Source: Flavobacteriaceae bacterium
GTDB lineage: Bacteria > Bacteroidota > Bacteroidia > Flavobacteriales > Flavobacteriaceae
NCBI GenBank assembly: GCA_029248885.1
Contig: JAQWIL010000025.1
Span: 1 to 54,148, forward strand
Direction of reading: 5' to 3'
DNA length: 54,148 nt
In this document: in pieces, positions 33,058 to 42,453 of the stretch
Numbering within the stretch: position 1 is the first letter of the stretch
Layout: the number at the start of each line of letters is the position of its first letter
Program-made: the position numbers and the translations under genes
The notes under the pieces: model-generated
The model's database searches: none
The model's input: only the letters and a program-made list of their open reading frames with translations
Told to the model about the DNA's origin: nothing

Positions 33058-33772
33058 GGTTTTTTCGGCGCGCCTCTGCTACAATAATCCCCGTTGCCAT
33101 AGCAGCGTTGAGACTTTCTGCACCGCCATATCGAGGAATCGAGATGACGTTAGTTGCAAGTTCTTGAAGCTGTGTTGACAATCCTTTACCCTCATTTCCA
33201 ATGACCAAAACTGTAGGTGAATCAAAAGCGTATTCATATATAGACTGTCCAGCCATAGACGTGGCGACAATTTGACAATCTTGCATTCCCACAAGCCATG
33301 CTTGTAGGTCTTTATAAAGCACTTGAACTCGAGCCAAAGAACCCATGGTCGAACGGATCACTTTTGGATTGTAACAATCAACCGTATCTGACGAACAAAC
33401 GATGTCTTGGATGCCGAACCAATCACATAACCGAATGATCGTGCCCAAGTTTCCAGGATCTTGAATACTCTCCAGTGCGAGAATCAATTTTGATTGTGAT
33501 AGCGATTGTTCATTTGGTTTTACAAATACTGCCAATGTATCTGAAGGGGTTTTTAAGGCACTCATGGTTTTCATTTCCGATTGACTTACCAATTTGGCTT
33601 GATGGGAAGAAAACAGGGATGAATTTGAAGTAAAAAGTTGGTGCAATTGGTAATTTTCCTTGACAAATTCCTCCACGACCTTATGCCCTTCTGCCACAAA
33701 CAGATGGTGTTGATCTCTTTGTTTTTTTTGCGCCAATTGACGAACGAATTTGATTTGGCTTTTGCTAACCAT
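33044..33772 (-). CDS. TrmH (SpoU) family RNA 2'-O-methyltransferase
   Basis: The 242-residue protein has an N-terminal substrate-binding domain (FVAEGHKVVEEFV) and a SPOUT domain with the three SpoU motifs: LESIQDPGNLGTIIRLCDWFG, VLVIGNEGKGLS and ISIPRYGGAESLNAAMATGI. These enzymes methylate ribose 2'-OH in tRNA or rRNA; the exact site is not predictable. Start 33772 (MVSKSQIKFVRQLAQKKQR) matches the family start. It diverges from tamL with only 25 bases between start codons. Confidence 0.92.
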   Translation of the reverse strand: MVSKSQIKFVRQLAQKKQRDQHHLFVAEGHKVVEEFVKENYQLHQLFTSNSSLFSSHQAKLVSQSEMKTMSALKTPSDTLAVFVKPNEQSLSQSKLILALESIQDPGNLGTIIRLCDWFGIQDIVCSSDTVDCYNPKVIRSTMGSLARVQVLYKDLQAWLVGMQDCQIVATSMAGQSIYEYAFDSPTVLVIGNEGKGLSTQLQELATNVISIPRYGGAESLNAAMATGIIVAEARRKNPIEK

Positions 33773-33797
33773 ACAAATGATGTATTTTTGAATTTCG

Positions 33798-36317
33798 ATG
33801 CTTGCGTTCAGACCACATACTACAAAAATACTACTATTCATTTGCTTAGGCACAATGCTTTCGAGTTGTCGCGTGTCAAAAACTCTCAATAAGGATGATT
33901 TGTTGCTTGATCAAAACCTATTTTATTACAATGGAAGTCGTACTTACGCAGATTCGATACAGGCACTTGTCCCGCAGCAACCAAACAAACGGGTGTTGGG
34001 CATTCCTTTACGTTTATTGATTTACCAATCTGCAAATGAAAATTCTGCCCAAAAATTTGACAACTGGCTACAAAAAAATCCAAAACGCAGTCAACGCATG
34101 CAGTCGATTTGGTCTCAAAAACAGGTCGATCAAATGCGAGCTTACAGAGTTCAATTTCAAGACTGGAAACGAAGGAATGGCGAACCCCCGTCTTTGATCG
34201 ATTCCTTGTATTTTGACGAATACGCCAACGACATTACCACCTACCTGTCGAATCGTGGATATTTTAAAGCCAAAACAACGGTGGCTAAAGAACTGACAAG
34301 CGAAGCGAGAAAAAAGGCCAATCTGATTTATGATATTCAAACAGGACTTCCATATTATCTCGATTCAATCACAACAGACATCAAGAGTCCCATTATTGAT
34401 TCGCTCTACCAACGCAAGTCTACGGAATCGATTCTAAAAAAAGGAAATCAGTTTAACACGCTAGATTTTGAAGCGGAACGAAATCGATTATATGAGTACT
34501 TTAAAAACAATGGCGTTTATCATTTTCAGCTAAATGCGATTGACTTTGAAATCGCATGGGATACTACGGGGACTGATTTTCAACTTCCTGTAAAAATTTT
34601 GATAGAGGATTTTAGAAAGTCCACACCCGACGGTATTATTCTTGAGCCTTATAAACAAACCAAAATCAACGCAGTGAATGTATACACCAACCCTGCGAAT
34701 GAGGCGGAATTCAAGACTCGATTTGACAGCATTTCGTTTTTTGGATTAAAGACGAAACGATACAGTCACAATATGCTCTCCAAAGCCATTGAGATGCGCT
34801 CTGGAGACCTCTATAGTGATCGTGCACGAACCGAAACAATTGCCAAACTGAATCATTTGGGGATTTTTGAATACCCAACCATTAGTTACTCCTATTCCGA
34901 TTCATTAGAGACCGCCTTGAATACAATCATAACCCTGAAGCCAAGGGAGCGTTTTGAACTCGAATTTGGATTGGATCTTACCCAATCCAATATCCAAGAT
35001 CAGGGTATTGCTTTCAATAGCAGTATAAATATTCTCAATATTTTTCGAGGAGCCGAAAACTTTGAATTTGGGGTGCGAGGAACTATCGGTCGTTCAGCCA
35101 ACGAAGTCATATCTGAAATCGGAGGTGATGTGAGACTGCGGATTCCCAAAATTTTAATGCCGCGTATCATAGCAAAAATATTCCCGGAAAATCTACAACC
35201 CATATCCGTTCTCAATTTTGGTACGGCTCTTCAAAACAATATCGGATTGGACAAACAGGCCTATAATGCGGGCGTTCAATATCAGTGGAAATCGAAAAAA
35301 AATAATCGGATTGACTTCAACTTACTCGACCTGACTCTGGTCAATAACCGGAACGTACAAAACTATTTCAATGTGTACACAAACGCCTATTCCGAACTCA
35401 ATTCACTAGCAAAATCAACAACTGGTACAACTGCTTTTTTCAACGGAGACAATCTCGCCATACCAGCGGGAACAGCTGGCTTTACGAACTATGTTCTTTC
35501 CGATAGCTCTCCCATCACAAAAGGAAGTCCCAATTACCTCAACGTGCAGCGTATTGAAGAACGGAGAGGCCGCCTGACCCAAAATAACCTGATTATCGGA
35601 TCGAGTATTGATTTTTTAAAAAACACCCAAACCAGTTTTTTTGATGAAAATTTTTATCAAGTCCGTTTCCAATTTGAATCTGCTGGAAATTTGATCAGCT
35701 TGTTGGCTAAGCCACTTAATTTGGAAAGAAAAAACGACACCAATTACCTCTTTAATCTTCCATACAGCCAGCATGTCAAAGGAGAGTTTGACTACATTCA
35801 GCACTGGCTTGTCGGTTCGTCATCTGTTTTTGCGTTGCGAACGTTTGTGGGCTTAGCGGTTCCCTTTGGTAATGCCACAAGTATTCCTTTTAATCGCTCT
35901 TATTTTTCTGGTGGTGCAAATGACAATCGGGCTTGGGAGGTCTATCGTTTGGGACCTGGAAGCAGTTTTTCAGGAAATGAATTTAATGAAGCAAATTTCA
36001 AACTTGCGCTGAATGTGGAGTATCGATTTGACCTATTTGGATCATTTAAAGGTGCATTGTTTACCGATGTCGGAAATATTTGGAACGTATTTGACGATGT
36101 TACTGACCCTAAAAGACGTTTTGATGGATTCGCTGATTTGAGTGAGCTTGCCGTTGGATCTGGTTTTGGTGTACGATATGATTTTGGATTATTTATTTTT
36201 CGACTCGATACGGGCTTTAAAACCCATAACCCAGCACTGGAAAAGTCGAAGAGGTGGCTAACCGAACTGCAGTTTAGAAAAGCAAACATTACAATCGGAA
36301 TTAATTATCCTTTCTAA
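33798..36317 (+). CDS. tamL: TamL: BamA/TamA-family outer-membrane assembly lipoprotein
   Basis: The 839-residue product begins with a lipoprotein signal (TTKILLFICLGTMLSSC, lipobox LSSC), unusual for Omp85 proteins but characteristic of Bacteroidota TamL. POTRA-like repeats occupy about residues 30-400 (NRLYEYFKNNGVYHF; ARTETIAKLNHLGIFEYPTISY). The C-terminal half is a 16-strand barrel with the lid-loop signature GPGS in VYRLGPGSSFSGNEFN and a terminal strand ITIGINYPF. It is expected to insert proteins into the outer membrane with a TamB partner. No TamB gene is adjacent. Confidence 0.9.
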   Translation: MLAFRPHTTKILLFICLGTMLSSCRVSKTLNKDDLLLDQNLFYYNGSRTYADSIQALVPQQPNKRVLGIPLRLLIYQSANENSAQKFDNWLQKNPKRSQRMQSIWSQKQVDQMRAYRVQFQDWKRRNGEPPSLIDSLYFDEYANDITTYLSNRGYFKAKTTVAKELTSEARKKANLIYDIQTGLPYYLDSITTDIKSPIIDSLYQRKSTESILKKGNQFNTLDFEAERNRLYEYFKNNGVYHFQLNAIDFEIAWDTTGTDFQLPVKILIEDFRKSTPDGIILEPYKQTKINAVNVYTNPANEAEFKTRFDSISFFGLKTKRYSHNMLSKAIEMRSGDLYSDRARTETIAKLNHLGIFEYPTISYSYSDSLETALNTIITLKPRERFELEFGLDLTQSNIQDQGIAFNSSINILNIFRGAENFEFGVRGTIGRSANEVISEIGGDVRLRIPKILMPRIIAKIFPENLQPISVLNFGTALQNNIGLDKQAYNAGVQYQWKSKKNNRIDFNLLDLTLVNNRNVQNYFNVYTNAYSELNSLAKSTTGTTAFFNGDNLAIPAGTAGFTNYVLSDSSPITKGSPNYLNVQRIEERRGRLTQNNLIIGSSIDFLKNTQTSFFDENFYQVRFQFESAGNLISLLAKPLNLERKNDTNYLFNLPYSQHVKGEFDYIQHWLVGSSSVFALRTFVGLAVPFGNATSIPFNRSYFSGGANDNRAWEVYRLGPGSSFSGNEFNEANFKLALNVEYRFDLFGSFKGALFTDVGNIWNVFDDVTDPKRRFDGFADLSELAVGSGFGVRYDFGLFIFRLDTGFKTHNPALEKSKRWLTELQFRKANITIGINYPF

Positions 36318-36341
36318 AGGTTAAATTTTATTCTATTTTTG
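36311..36341 (+). promoter_or_regulatory. promoter of fbaA
   Basis: TTTC at 36311-36314 and TATTTTTG at 36334-36341 are spaced by 19 bases, the usual Bacteroidota -33/-7 distance. The ATG follows 22 bases later, giving a leader of roughly 15 bases. Confidence 0.6.
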
Positions 36342-36363
36342 CGCCTTCAAACAATAAAAACCA

Positions 36364-37431
36364 ATGAGTCACTCTATTCAGCCCGGCGTTATTACCGGTA
36401 AACAAGTTCAAGAAGTTTTTCAACTTGCAAAAGACAAAAAATTTGCTCTTCCTGCCGTGAATGTCATCGGGTCGAGCTCGATCAATGGCGTTCTTGAAAC
36501 AGCTGCTTCCCTCAACGCACCTGTTATCGTGCAATTCTCCAATGGCGGAGCACAATTTAACGCAGGCAAGGGGCTTTCCAACGAAAACCAACAGGCAGCC
36601 ATTGCTGGAGCTGTAGCGGGCGCAAAACACGTGCATCAATTGGCTGAAGCATACGGAGCGGTTGTGATTCTCCACACCGATCATGCAGCTAAAAAATTAT
36701 TGCCTTGGATCGATGGTTTACTCGATGCAAGTGAAAAGCATTTTGCAGAAACGGGAAAGTCATTGTTTAGCTCTCATATGATTGATCTTTCGGAAGAACC
36801 ATTGGAGGAAAACATTGCAATTTGTAAAGAATACCTCAAGCGCATGTCGAAAATGGATATGACTCTCGAAATCGAACTCGGCGTAACTGGTGGTGAGGAA
36901 GATGGCGTTGACAATACCGATATTGACAGTTCGAAACTCTACACCCAGCCAGAAGAGGTTGCTTACGCTTTTGAAGAGCTTTCTCAAGTTAGCGACCAAT
37001 TCACTGTGGCTGCAGCATTCGGAAATGTACATGGGGTGTACAAACCTGGAAACGTCAAGTTGACTCCCAAGATTTTAAAGAACTCTCAGGAATTTGTGAG
37101 TGAAAAATACGGCGTTGAGCATAACAATATCGACTTTGTATTTCACGGTGGCTCGGGTTCAACTGTAGCCGAAATCACCGAAGCCATTGGGTATGGTGTG
37201 ATCAAAATGAATATCGATACGGACATGCAGTATGCTTTTATGAGTGGCGTTCGGGACTATGTTCAAAACAAATCTGGTTATCTCCAACAACAAATCGGAA
37301 ATCCAGAGGGAGACGACGTGCCTAACAAGAAGTTTTATGATCCTCGTGTCTGGTTGAGAGAAGGAGAAAAAAGCTTTATCGACAGACTCAAGCAAGCTTT
37401 TGAAGACCTAAACAATGTGAATACATTGTAG
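36364..37431 (+). CDS. fbaA: class II fructose-bisphosphate aldolase
   Basis: The 355-residue zinc enzyme splits fructose 1,6-bisphosphate into DHAP and glyceraldehyde 3-phosphate. It is of the longer E. coli/yeast type (class IIA). LPAVNVIGSSSING, HTDHAAKKLLPW (zinc His and Asp), LEIELGVTGGEEDGVDN, AFGNVHGVYKPGNVKL (zinc His), FHGGSGST and KMNIDTDMQYAF follow the expected order. Cytoplasmic. It stands alone with its own promoter between tamL and accD. Confidence 0.97.
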   Translation: MSHSIQPGVITGKQVQEVFQLAKDKKFALPAVNVIGSSSINGVLETAASLNAPVIVQFSNGGAQFNAGKGLSNENQQAAIAGAVAGAKHVHQLAEAYGAVVILHTDHAAKKLLPWIDGLLDASEKHFAETGKSLFSSHMIDLSEEPLEENIAICKEYLKRMSKMDMTLEIELGVTGGEEDGVDNTDIDSSKLYTQPEEVAYAFEELSQVSDQFTVAAAFGNVHGVYKPGNVKLTPKILKNSQEFVSEKYGVEHNNIDFVFHGGSGSTVAEITEAIGYGVIKMNIDTDMQYAFMSGVRDYVQNKSGYLQQQIGNPEGDDVPNKKFYDPRVWLREGEKSFIDRLKQAFEDLNNVNTL

Positions 37432-37446
37432 TTTTATTTGGTTTTA

Positions 37447-37454
37447 TATCTTTG
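37447..37454 (+). promoter_or_regulatory. -7 box upstream of accD
   Basis: TATCTTTG fits the consensus and lies 16 bases before the accD ATG. ATTG at 37424-37427 is a possible -33 element at the expected distance. Confidence 0.5.
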
Positions 37455-37470
37455 ATTAAAATAAAACCGT

Positions 37471-38331
37471 ATGCCTTGGTTTAAACGAACAACTAAAGGA
37501 ATCCGAACGAGTACGGAGGATAAAAAAGACACCCCCCAAGGTCTTTGGTATAAATCCCCAACGGGAAAAATAATCGACACAGAGGAACTGGCGGAAAACT
37601 TTTATGTTTCCCCTGAAGACGGTTACCACGTTCGGGTCGGGAGTCAAATCTACTTCGATCTTCTTTTTGACGAGGGAAAGTTTAAAGAACTTGATAAAAA
37701 AATATCCTCCAAAGACCCGCTCAAATTTGAAGATTCAAAAACCTATAAAGATCGTTTGACGACAGCCCAGAAAAAAACAAAACTTTCTGATGCTGTTCGC
37801 ACAGCAGTAGGCAAATCGAATGGCAATCAGCTTGTCATAGCATGTATGGATTTCGCATTTATCGGCGGATCTATGGGTTCGGTCGTTGGTGAGAAGATTT
37901 ACCGTGCTGCCGATTATGCCTTACAGAAAAAAATACCTCTTCTGGTGATTTCCAAATCTGGAGGTGCGCGCATGATGGAAGCAGCTCTTTCTTTAATGCA
38001 AATGGCAAAAACCTCAGCGAAGTTAGCCCAGTTGGCAGATGCCAACATCCCGTACATCTCATTATGTACAGACCCAACAACTGGAGGAACGACTGCATCT
38101 TTTGCGATGCTTGGTGACATCAATATCGCTGAGCCAGGTGCTCTGATTGGATTTGCTGGACCTCGCGTGGTTAAAGACACCACTGGACAAGACTTACCAG
38201 ATGGCTTTCAAACAAGCGAGTTTGTTTTGGAGCATGGCTTTTTGGATTTTATCACCCATCGTAAGGATCTAAAAAAGAAGGTAAACTTGTATTTAGACTT
38301 GGTTCTAAACCGTCCCGTTAGCAAAACATAG
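37471..38331 (+). CDS. accD: acetyl-CoA carboxylase carboxyltransferase subunit beta, zinc-ribbon Cys lost
   Basis: The 286-residue subunit of the carboxyltransferase that moves CO2 from biotin to acetyl-CoA in fatty-acid synthesis. The crotonase-like core is intact: [69 protein letters not shown] and IGFAGPRVV. The N-terminal zinc ribbon is altered: KSPTGK and VSPEDG stand where E. coli AccD has two Cys pairs, so all four zinc Cys are missing. I recall this in other Flavobacteria, so it is probably lineage-wide rather than decay. The AccA partner is elsewhere. Confidence 0.95.
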   Translation: MPWFKRTTKGIRTSTEDKKDTPQGLWYKSPTGKIIDTEELAENFYVSPEDGYHVRVGSQIYFDLLFDEGKFKELDKKISSKDPLKFEDSKTYKDRLTTAQKKTKLSDAVRTAVGKSNGNQLVIACMDFAFIGGSMGSVVGEKIYRAADYALQKKIPLLVISKSGGARMMEAALSLMQMAKTSAKLAQLADANIPYISLCTDPTTGGTTASFAMLGDINIAEPGALIGFAGPRVVKDTTGQDLPDGFQTSEFVLEHGFLDFITHRKDLKKKVNLYLDLVLNRPVSKT

Positions 38332-38350
38332 CTTTTTAGGATTTAATTCC

Positions 38351-38358
38351 TACATTTG
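38351..38358 (+). promoter_or_regulatory. -7 box upstream of rpsO
   Basis: TACATTTG fits TAnnTTTG. The ATG of rpsO is 56 bases downstream, leaving a leader of roughly 50 bases that could hold a site for S15 autoregulation. A T-rich -33 region (TTTTTAGG from 38333) is nearby. Confidence 0.45.
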
Positions 38359-38413
38359 CACCCTCAAGAAAAGTTCTTGGGTTTACATAATAATCATTTA
38401 CAATAATATTGGC

Positions 38414-38683
38414 ATGTATTTAACAACAGAAGTTAAGAAAGAGATTTTTAAGAAATACGGTTCTTCCGAAACAAATACTGGATCTACCGAAGGCCAAATC
38501 GCTCTCTTTACACATCGGATCAATCATTTATCCAATCACCTCAAAAAAAATCACAAAGACTACAATACCGAAAGATCGCTTGTTAAGCTCGTTGGTAAAC
38601 GAAGAAGTCTTCTCGATTATTTGAAGAAAAAAGATATCAATAGATACAGAGAGTTGATTAAAGAACTCAACATCCGAAAATAA
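38414..38683 (+). CDS. rpsO: 30S ribosomal protein S15
   Basis: The 89-residue primary 16S rRNA-binding protein of the small subunit. The family motif TGSTEGQIALFTHRINHLSNHLKKNHKDYNTERSLVKLVGKRRSLLDYLKKKD is complete (about residues 22-73); only its order is cited here. It is followed by pnp after 76 bases, the classic rpsO-pnp arrangement, in which S15 and PNPase levels are linked. Confidence 0.97.
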   Translation: MYLTTEVKKEIFKKYGSSETNTGSTEGQIALFTHRINHLSNHLKKNHKDYNTERSLVKLVGKRRSLLDYLKKKDINRYRELIKELNIRK

Positions 38684-38759
38684 CATAAAAAGCATCATCG
38701 TTTTTCATTGGTGACTACGAACGCAACACAACAAACGTTCACATATAAAATGAAAAAAT

Positions 38760-40961
38760 ATGATACCAAAAGTATATACCGAGTCCATTGACTTGGGAGA
38801 TGGCCGAACCATTACCATTGAAACTGGTAAGCTGGCCAAACAAGCAGACGGTTCTGCTGTTATTCGCATGGGCGACGCCATGCTTCTTGCCACTATCGTG
38901 TCGGCAAGAAAAGCTTCAGACGTTGATTTTCTACCATTAACTGTAGATTACAGAGAAAAGTTTGCTGCCGCTGGGCGTTTTCCAGGTGGTTTTTTCAAAC
39001 GAGAAGCTCGTCCTAGTAACGATGAAATTTTAACAATGAGATTGGTGGATCGTGTGTTACGACCCCTTTTCCCTAAAGACTATCACGCAGAAATTCAAGT
39101 CATGTTACAGCTGATGTCACATGATGAAAACGTCATGCCTGATGCTTTAGCTGGATTGGCCGCATCGACCGTGATTCAGTTGTCTGATATTCCATTTGAG
39201 TACCCGATTTCGGAAGTTCGTGTAGCTAGAATTGAGGGAGAATTTGTCGTTAATCCAAGTCGCGAACAACTCAAAGATTCTGACATCGACATTATGATTG
39301 GTGCGAGTGCTGACTCTGTTGCCATGGTTGAAGGAGAATTTGACGAAGTTTCTGAGCAATGTATGGCCGATGCCATTCGTTTTGGCCATGAAGCCATCAA
39401 AAAACAAATCGAAGCGCAAGAGCGCTTAGTTAAGGCCGTAGGTAAAAAAGAAACACGTACCTATGATACAGAAACACAAAACGAGGAGTTAGAAAAAAAG
39501 ATTCATGACTTTGTTTATCAAAGTTGTTATGACATTGCAAAACAAGGGCTCTCTAAACAAGAGCGCGGTGAAAAATTCTCTGAACTCAAAGAGACATTAG
39601 TGGCTGAATTTTCAGAAGAAGAGCAAGAAGAGCATGGAAAATTGATTTCCAAATATTTTGGTAAAGCACAAAAAGAAGCCATTCGTGAGCTCGTCTTAGC
39701 GGAAGGGATTCGATTAGATGGACGTGAGACTACGGATATTCGCCCGATTTGGTGTGAAGTAGATTACCTCCCTTCTACGCATGGATCCTCTATATTTACG
39801 CGTGGTGAAACGCAAGCGTTAGCAACAGTAACGCTTGGAACTTCAAGAGAGGCAAATATTATTGACTCTCCATCGAATCAAGGAGAAGAAACCTTTTATT
39901 TACACTATAACTTCCCCCCATTTTGTACGGGTGAGGCACGACCGCTACGTGGTACATCTAGACGAGAAGTTGGTCACGGTAACCTTGCACAACGTGCACT
40001 CAAAATGGTGATGCCAGAAGAGTCGCCTTACACAGTTCGTGTGGTCTCTGAGGTTTTGGAATCAAACGGTTCCTCATCTATGGCAACGGTTTGTGCTGGT
40101 ACTATGGCACTGATGGATGCTGGTGTTAAAATCAAAAGCCCAGTTTCAGGAATCGCAATGGGATTGATCTCGGATGGAGATCGTTTTGCTGTTCTTTCTG
40201 ATATCCTTGGTGATGAGGATCACCTTGGGGATATGGACTTTAAAGTCACCGGAACAGACAAAGGGATTACGGCTTGTCAAATGGATATTAAAATCAAAGG
40301 GTTATCGTACGAAATTTTGATCCAAGCATTGGAGCAAGCTCGTGACGGTCGACTGCATATCCTTGAGAAGTTGACAGAAACCATTGAAATCCCTGCGGAA
40401 TCGATTAAGCCACATGCGCCGAAAATGATTAACTGTAGAATTCCAAATGAGTTTATCGGTCCGTTTATTGGTCCAGGTGGTAAGGAGATTCAAAACCTGC
40501 AACGTGAAACAAGCACAACCATCGTGATCAATGAAGACCCTGATACGCAAGAGGGAATAGTTGAAATCCTAGGAACTGATCAAGATGGAATCGACAGAGT
40601 ACTCGCTAAAATTGAAGCACTCACCTTTAAGCCCGAAAAAGACGAGGTTTATAAGGTTAAGGCGATTAAAATTTTAGAATTTGGTGCTGTGGTTGAATAC
40701 CTCGAAGCACCTGGCAACGAAGTCCTTTTACATATTAGTGAAATGGCTTGGGCGCGTACAAACGCTGTTACCGACGTGGTGAATGTTGGCGATGAGTTTG
40801 ATGTCAAATACTTAGGCTTTGACCCACGTACCAGAAAAGATAAAGTGTCACTAAAAGCCTTGCTTGAAAAGCCCGAGGGCTATGTGGAGCGACCACCAAG
40901 AAAAGGTGGCAGCGGCGGTCGAGATCGAAAAGGCGGTCGAGACAATCGCAACAGGAGATAA
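38760..40961 (+). CDS. pnp: polyribonucleotide nucleotidyltransferase (PNPase)
   Basis: The 733-residue 3'-5' phosphorolytic exoribonuclease of RNA turnover. Domain order is normal: first RNase PH domain (residues about 5-145; [18 protein letters not shown]), all-alpha linker, second RNase PH domain with [17 protein letters not shown] and [17 protein letters not shown], then KH ([17 protein letters not shown]) and S1 ([17 protein letters not shown]). It ends in a basic Gly/Arg tail ([17 protein letters not shown]). A strong terminator follows immediately. Confidence 0.97.
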   Translation: MIPKVYTESIDLGDGRTITIETGKLAKQADGSAVIRMGDAMLLATIVSARKASDVDFLPLTVDYREKFAAAGRFPGGFFKREARPSNDEILTMRLVDRVLRPLFPKDYHAEIQVMLQLMSHDENVMPDALAGLAASTVIQLSDIPFEYPISEVRVARIEGEFVVNPSREQLKDSDIDIMIGASADSVAMVEGEFDEVSEQCMADAIRFGHEAIKKQIEAQERLVKAVGKKETRTYDTETQNEELEKKIHDFVYQSCYDIAKQGLSKQERGEKFSELKETLVAEFSEEEQEEHGKLISKYFGKAQKEAIRELVLAEGIRLDGRETTDIRPIWCEVDYLPSTHGSSIFTRGETQALATVTLGTSREANIIDSPSNQGEETFYLHYNFPPFCTGEARPLRGTSRREVGHGNLAQRALKMVMPEESPYTVRVVSEVLESNGSSSMATVCAGTMALMDAGVKIKSPVSGIAMGLISDGDRFAVLSDILGDEDHLGDMDFKVTGTDKGITACQMDIKIKGLSYEILIQALEQARDGRLHILEKLTETIEIPAESIKPHAPKMINCRIPNEFIGPFIGPGGKEIQNLQRETSTTIVINEDPDTQEGIVEILGTDQDGIDRVLAKIEALTFKPEKDEVYKVKAIKILEFGAVVEYLEAPGNEVLLHISEMAWARTNAVTDVVNVGDEFDVKYLGFDPRTRKDKVSLKALLEKPEGYVERPPRKGGSGGRDRKGGRDNRNRR

Positions 40962-40967
40962 TTTTAC

Positions 40968-40993
40968 AAACCCCCTTTTTGGGGGTTTTTTTT
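40968..40993 (+). terminator. rho-independent terminator after pnp
   Basis: AAACCCCC, a TTTTT loop and GGGGG are followed by an unbroken T-run, 7 bases after the pnp stop. This is the clearest intrinsic terminator in the window. Confidence 0.9.
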
Positions 40994-40994
40994 A

Positions 40995-41002
40995 TATCTT
41001 TA
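40995..41002 (+). promoter_or_regulatory. -7 box in front of the 45-codon frame
   Basis: TATCTTTA lies directly after the pnp terminator and 34 bases before an ATG at 41037. The match is good, but the T-run of the terminator serves as its only possible -33 region. Confidence 0.35.
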
Positions 41003-41036
41003 GCTTAGATTTTGAACCCCAATCTGTTCTACAATC

Positions 41037-41174
41037 ATGAAAAACCTACTGCTTATTTCAACATCATATCGCATACAAGACCTTGCTGAGGTTGGCTTTG
41101 CCTTTGGTCAAAAGGTTGAGGGGCTTTCTATTGAGCGAAAGGGAACAAGAAATAAACGCAATATGCGGATATAA
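41037..41174 (+). CDS. possible small protein or gene remnant (45 aa)
   Basis: MKNLLLISTSYRIQDLAEVG begins a 45-residue frame that turns strongly basic at the end (ERKGTRNKRNMRI). It has a plausible promoter and start but matches nothing I recognise. It ends 5 bases before the GTTATGC box that opens cassette-like unit B. It may be a small gene, the start of a decayed gene, or a chance frame over the left attC-like structure. ATATCGCATA (41066-41075) pairs with TATGCGGATAT (41162-41172) with one bulged G, so the same bases can fold into a long hairpin. Confidence 0.3.
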   Translation: MKNLLLISTSYRIQDLAEVGFAFGQKVEGLSIERKGTRNKRNMRI

Positions 41175-41198
41175 ACAAGTTATGCACAATTGAAATAA

Positions 41199-42020
41199 AT
41201 GGCAAAATTTAGTTTCATAGAGAAAAGTAAATTCGAAAAACTCTTCGGAATGAGTTCAGGGTATGTTTTAGACTTCTCTGATAGAACTTTTCAAGAGTTT
41301 TTTGCTGATGCGATAAAAGTTGACATTTATGACGAGAAATACAACCACGGCTCAGGCTCGAAAGCTAATCGGCTAAGAGGTTATTGGCTCGCTGAAAGCA
41401 ATTATAATATTGGAATGCTTTTAGAGAAGCTACTTGAGTATTGGATGCACAAAGTACAGATGCAAGAAATTGATTATGATCGGACCGATGAACTTTTATA
41501 TGAAGAGTGTCTTAAAATAGTTCAGAATCTAAAATCTGAAAATCCAGTAGAAAACTTAGACGCATTAACTCCAAATTCTGATGAAAAGGACTTTTCAGTT
41601 TTAGCTGAAGCTATTAGGCAAAGTATCGAAAAGAATGAGCCAGAGCAGGCACTTGACAGACTCCACACATTTACTATCAAATACATCAGACAACTAAATG
41701 ACAATCATGGAATAGAATATAACAAGGAAACGCCTCTTCATAGTTTATTCGGTGGCTATATAAAAGAAATAGATAAGAAAGGGATTATCGAATCAGATAT
41801 GACAAGACGAATTCTGAAATCCTCAATTTCGGTTTTAGAAGCATTCAATGATGTGAGAAACAATAAAAGTTTTGCTCACGACAATCCTGTTCTAAACTAT
41901 AACGAAAGCATCTTAATCTTTAACGACATCTCAAATGTTATCAGGTTTTTGGAAACAATTGAAAAACCAAAAATTGAGGAGAAAGAGGTTGAAGAGAATT
42001 GGGATGACTTACCATTTTAA
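41199..42020 (+). CDS. abortive infection (Abi_C) family protein, HEPN-type
   Basis: The 273-residue cytoplasmic protein resembles abortive-infection proteins with a C-terminal Abi_C domain. The N-terminal half (residues 1-110) is a wedge of short helices. The C-terminal half contains DRLHTFTIKYIRQL, ETPLHSLFGGYIK and the HEPN-type RNase motif R220-NNKSFA-H227 (Rx6H) in FNDVRNNKSFAHDNP. HEPN toxins cut RNA and stop growth of phage-infected cells, so a defence role is likely by family. It ends in an acidic tail (EEKEVEENWDDLPF). The small gene downstream may be its control or partner. Confidence 0.75.
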   Translation: MAKFSFIEKSKFEKLFGMSSGYVLDFSDRTFQEFFADAIKVDIYDEKYNHGSGSKANRLRGYWLAESNYNIGMLLEKLLEYWMHKVQMQEIDYDRTDELLYEECLKIVQNLKSENPVENLDALTPNSDEKDFSVLAEAIRQSIEKNEPEQALDRLHTFTIKYIRQLNDNHGIEYNKETPLHSLFGGYIKEIDKKGIIESDMTRRILKSSISVLEAFNDVRNNKSFAHDNPVLNYNESILIFNDISNVIRFLETIEKPKIEEKEVEENWDDLPF

Positions 42021-42021
42021 G

Positions 42022-42453
42022 ATGAGACAGGAGCATTTAGATATCATTCTTGAGAAACACAAAGCACAGCCTGTGGGGAGTGGATATATTGATATCATAG
42101 TAAGAAGAGAAAACTATCAAAATCTAATTCAAGAATTGATTGAAAATGGATTTATAATTGAAAGTATCTCTTGGTGGGAATGGTGTGAAAATGAAACCGA
42201 ATGCAAATATGGATTAGGCGGTCCTCAAAGTGATTTCTACGATGGTTGGTTTGCAGAAATTCCAGTTGATGTGGATGACGTACAATTACCTAAACTAAAT
42301 GATGCAGAATCAATTGAAGAAGTAGTAAGAATAATTGAAGATAAGTCTATTAAGTTCTCTGATGAAACAATAAAATTTAAAAATTCGGATTGGTTAACAC
42401 CAGCAATTTGGATGAATGTACCGGATGAATGGAAAAATAAAAAAAGTGCATAA
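42022..42453 (+). CDS. hypothetical acidic protein, possible partner of the Abi_C protein
   Basis: A 143-residue acidic, soluble protein with many aromatic residues (SISWWEWCENETEC, DGWFAEIPVDVDD, WLTPAIWMNVPDEW). I do not recognise the family. The ATG at 42022 comes one base after the stop of the Abi_C gene; an alternative ATG at 42004 would overlap it by 17 bases. Tight coupling to a putative HEPN toxin suggests an antitoxin, sensor or accessory subunit, but this is inference from position. Its stop codon lies inside the GCATAAC box of the attC-like site. Confidence 0.6.
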   Translation: MRQEHLDIILEKHKAQPVGSGYIDIIVRRENYQNLIQELIENGFIIESISWWEWCENETECKYGLGGPQSDFYDGWFAEIPVDVDDVQLPKLNDAESIEEVVRIIEDKSIKFSDETIKFKNSDWLTPAIWMNVPDEWKNKKSA

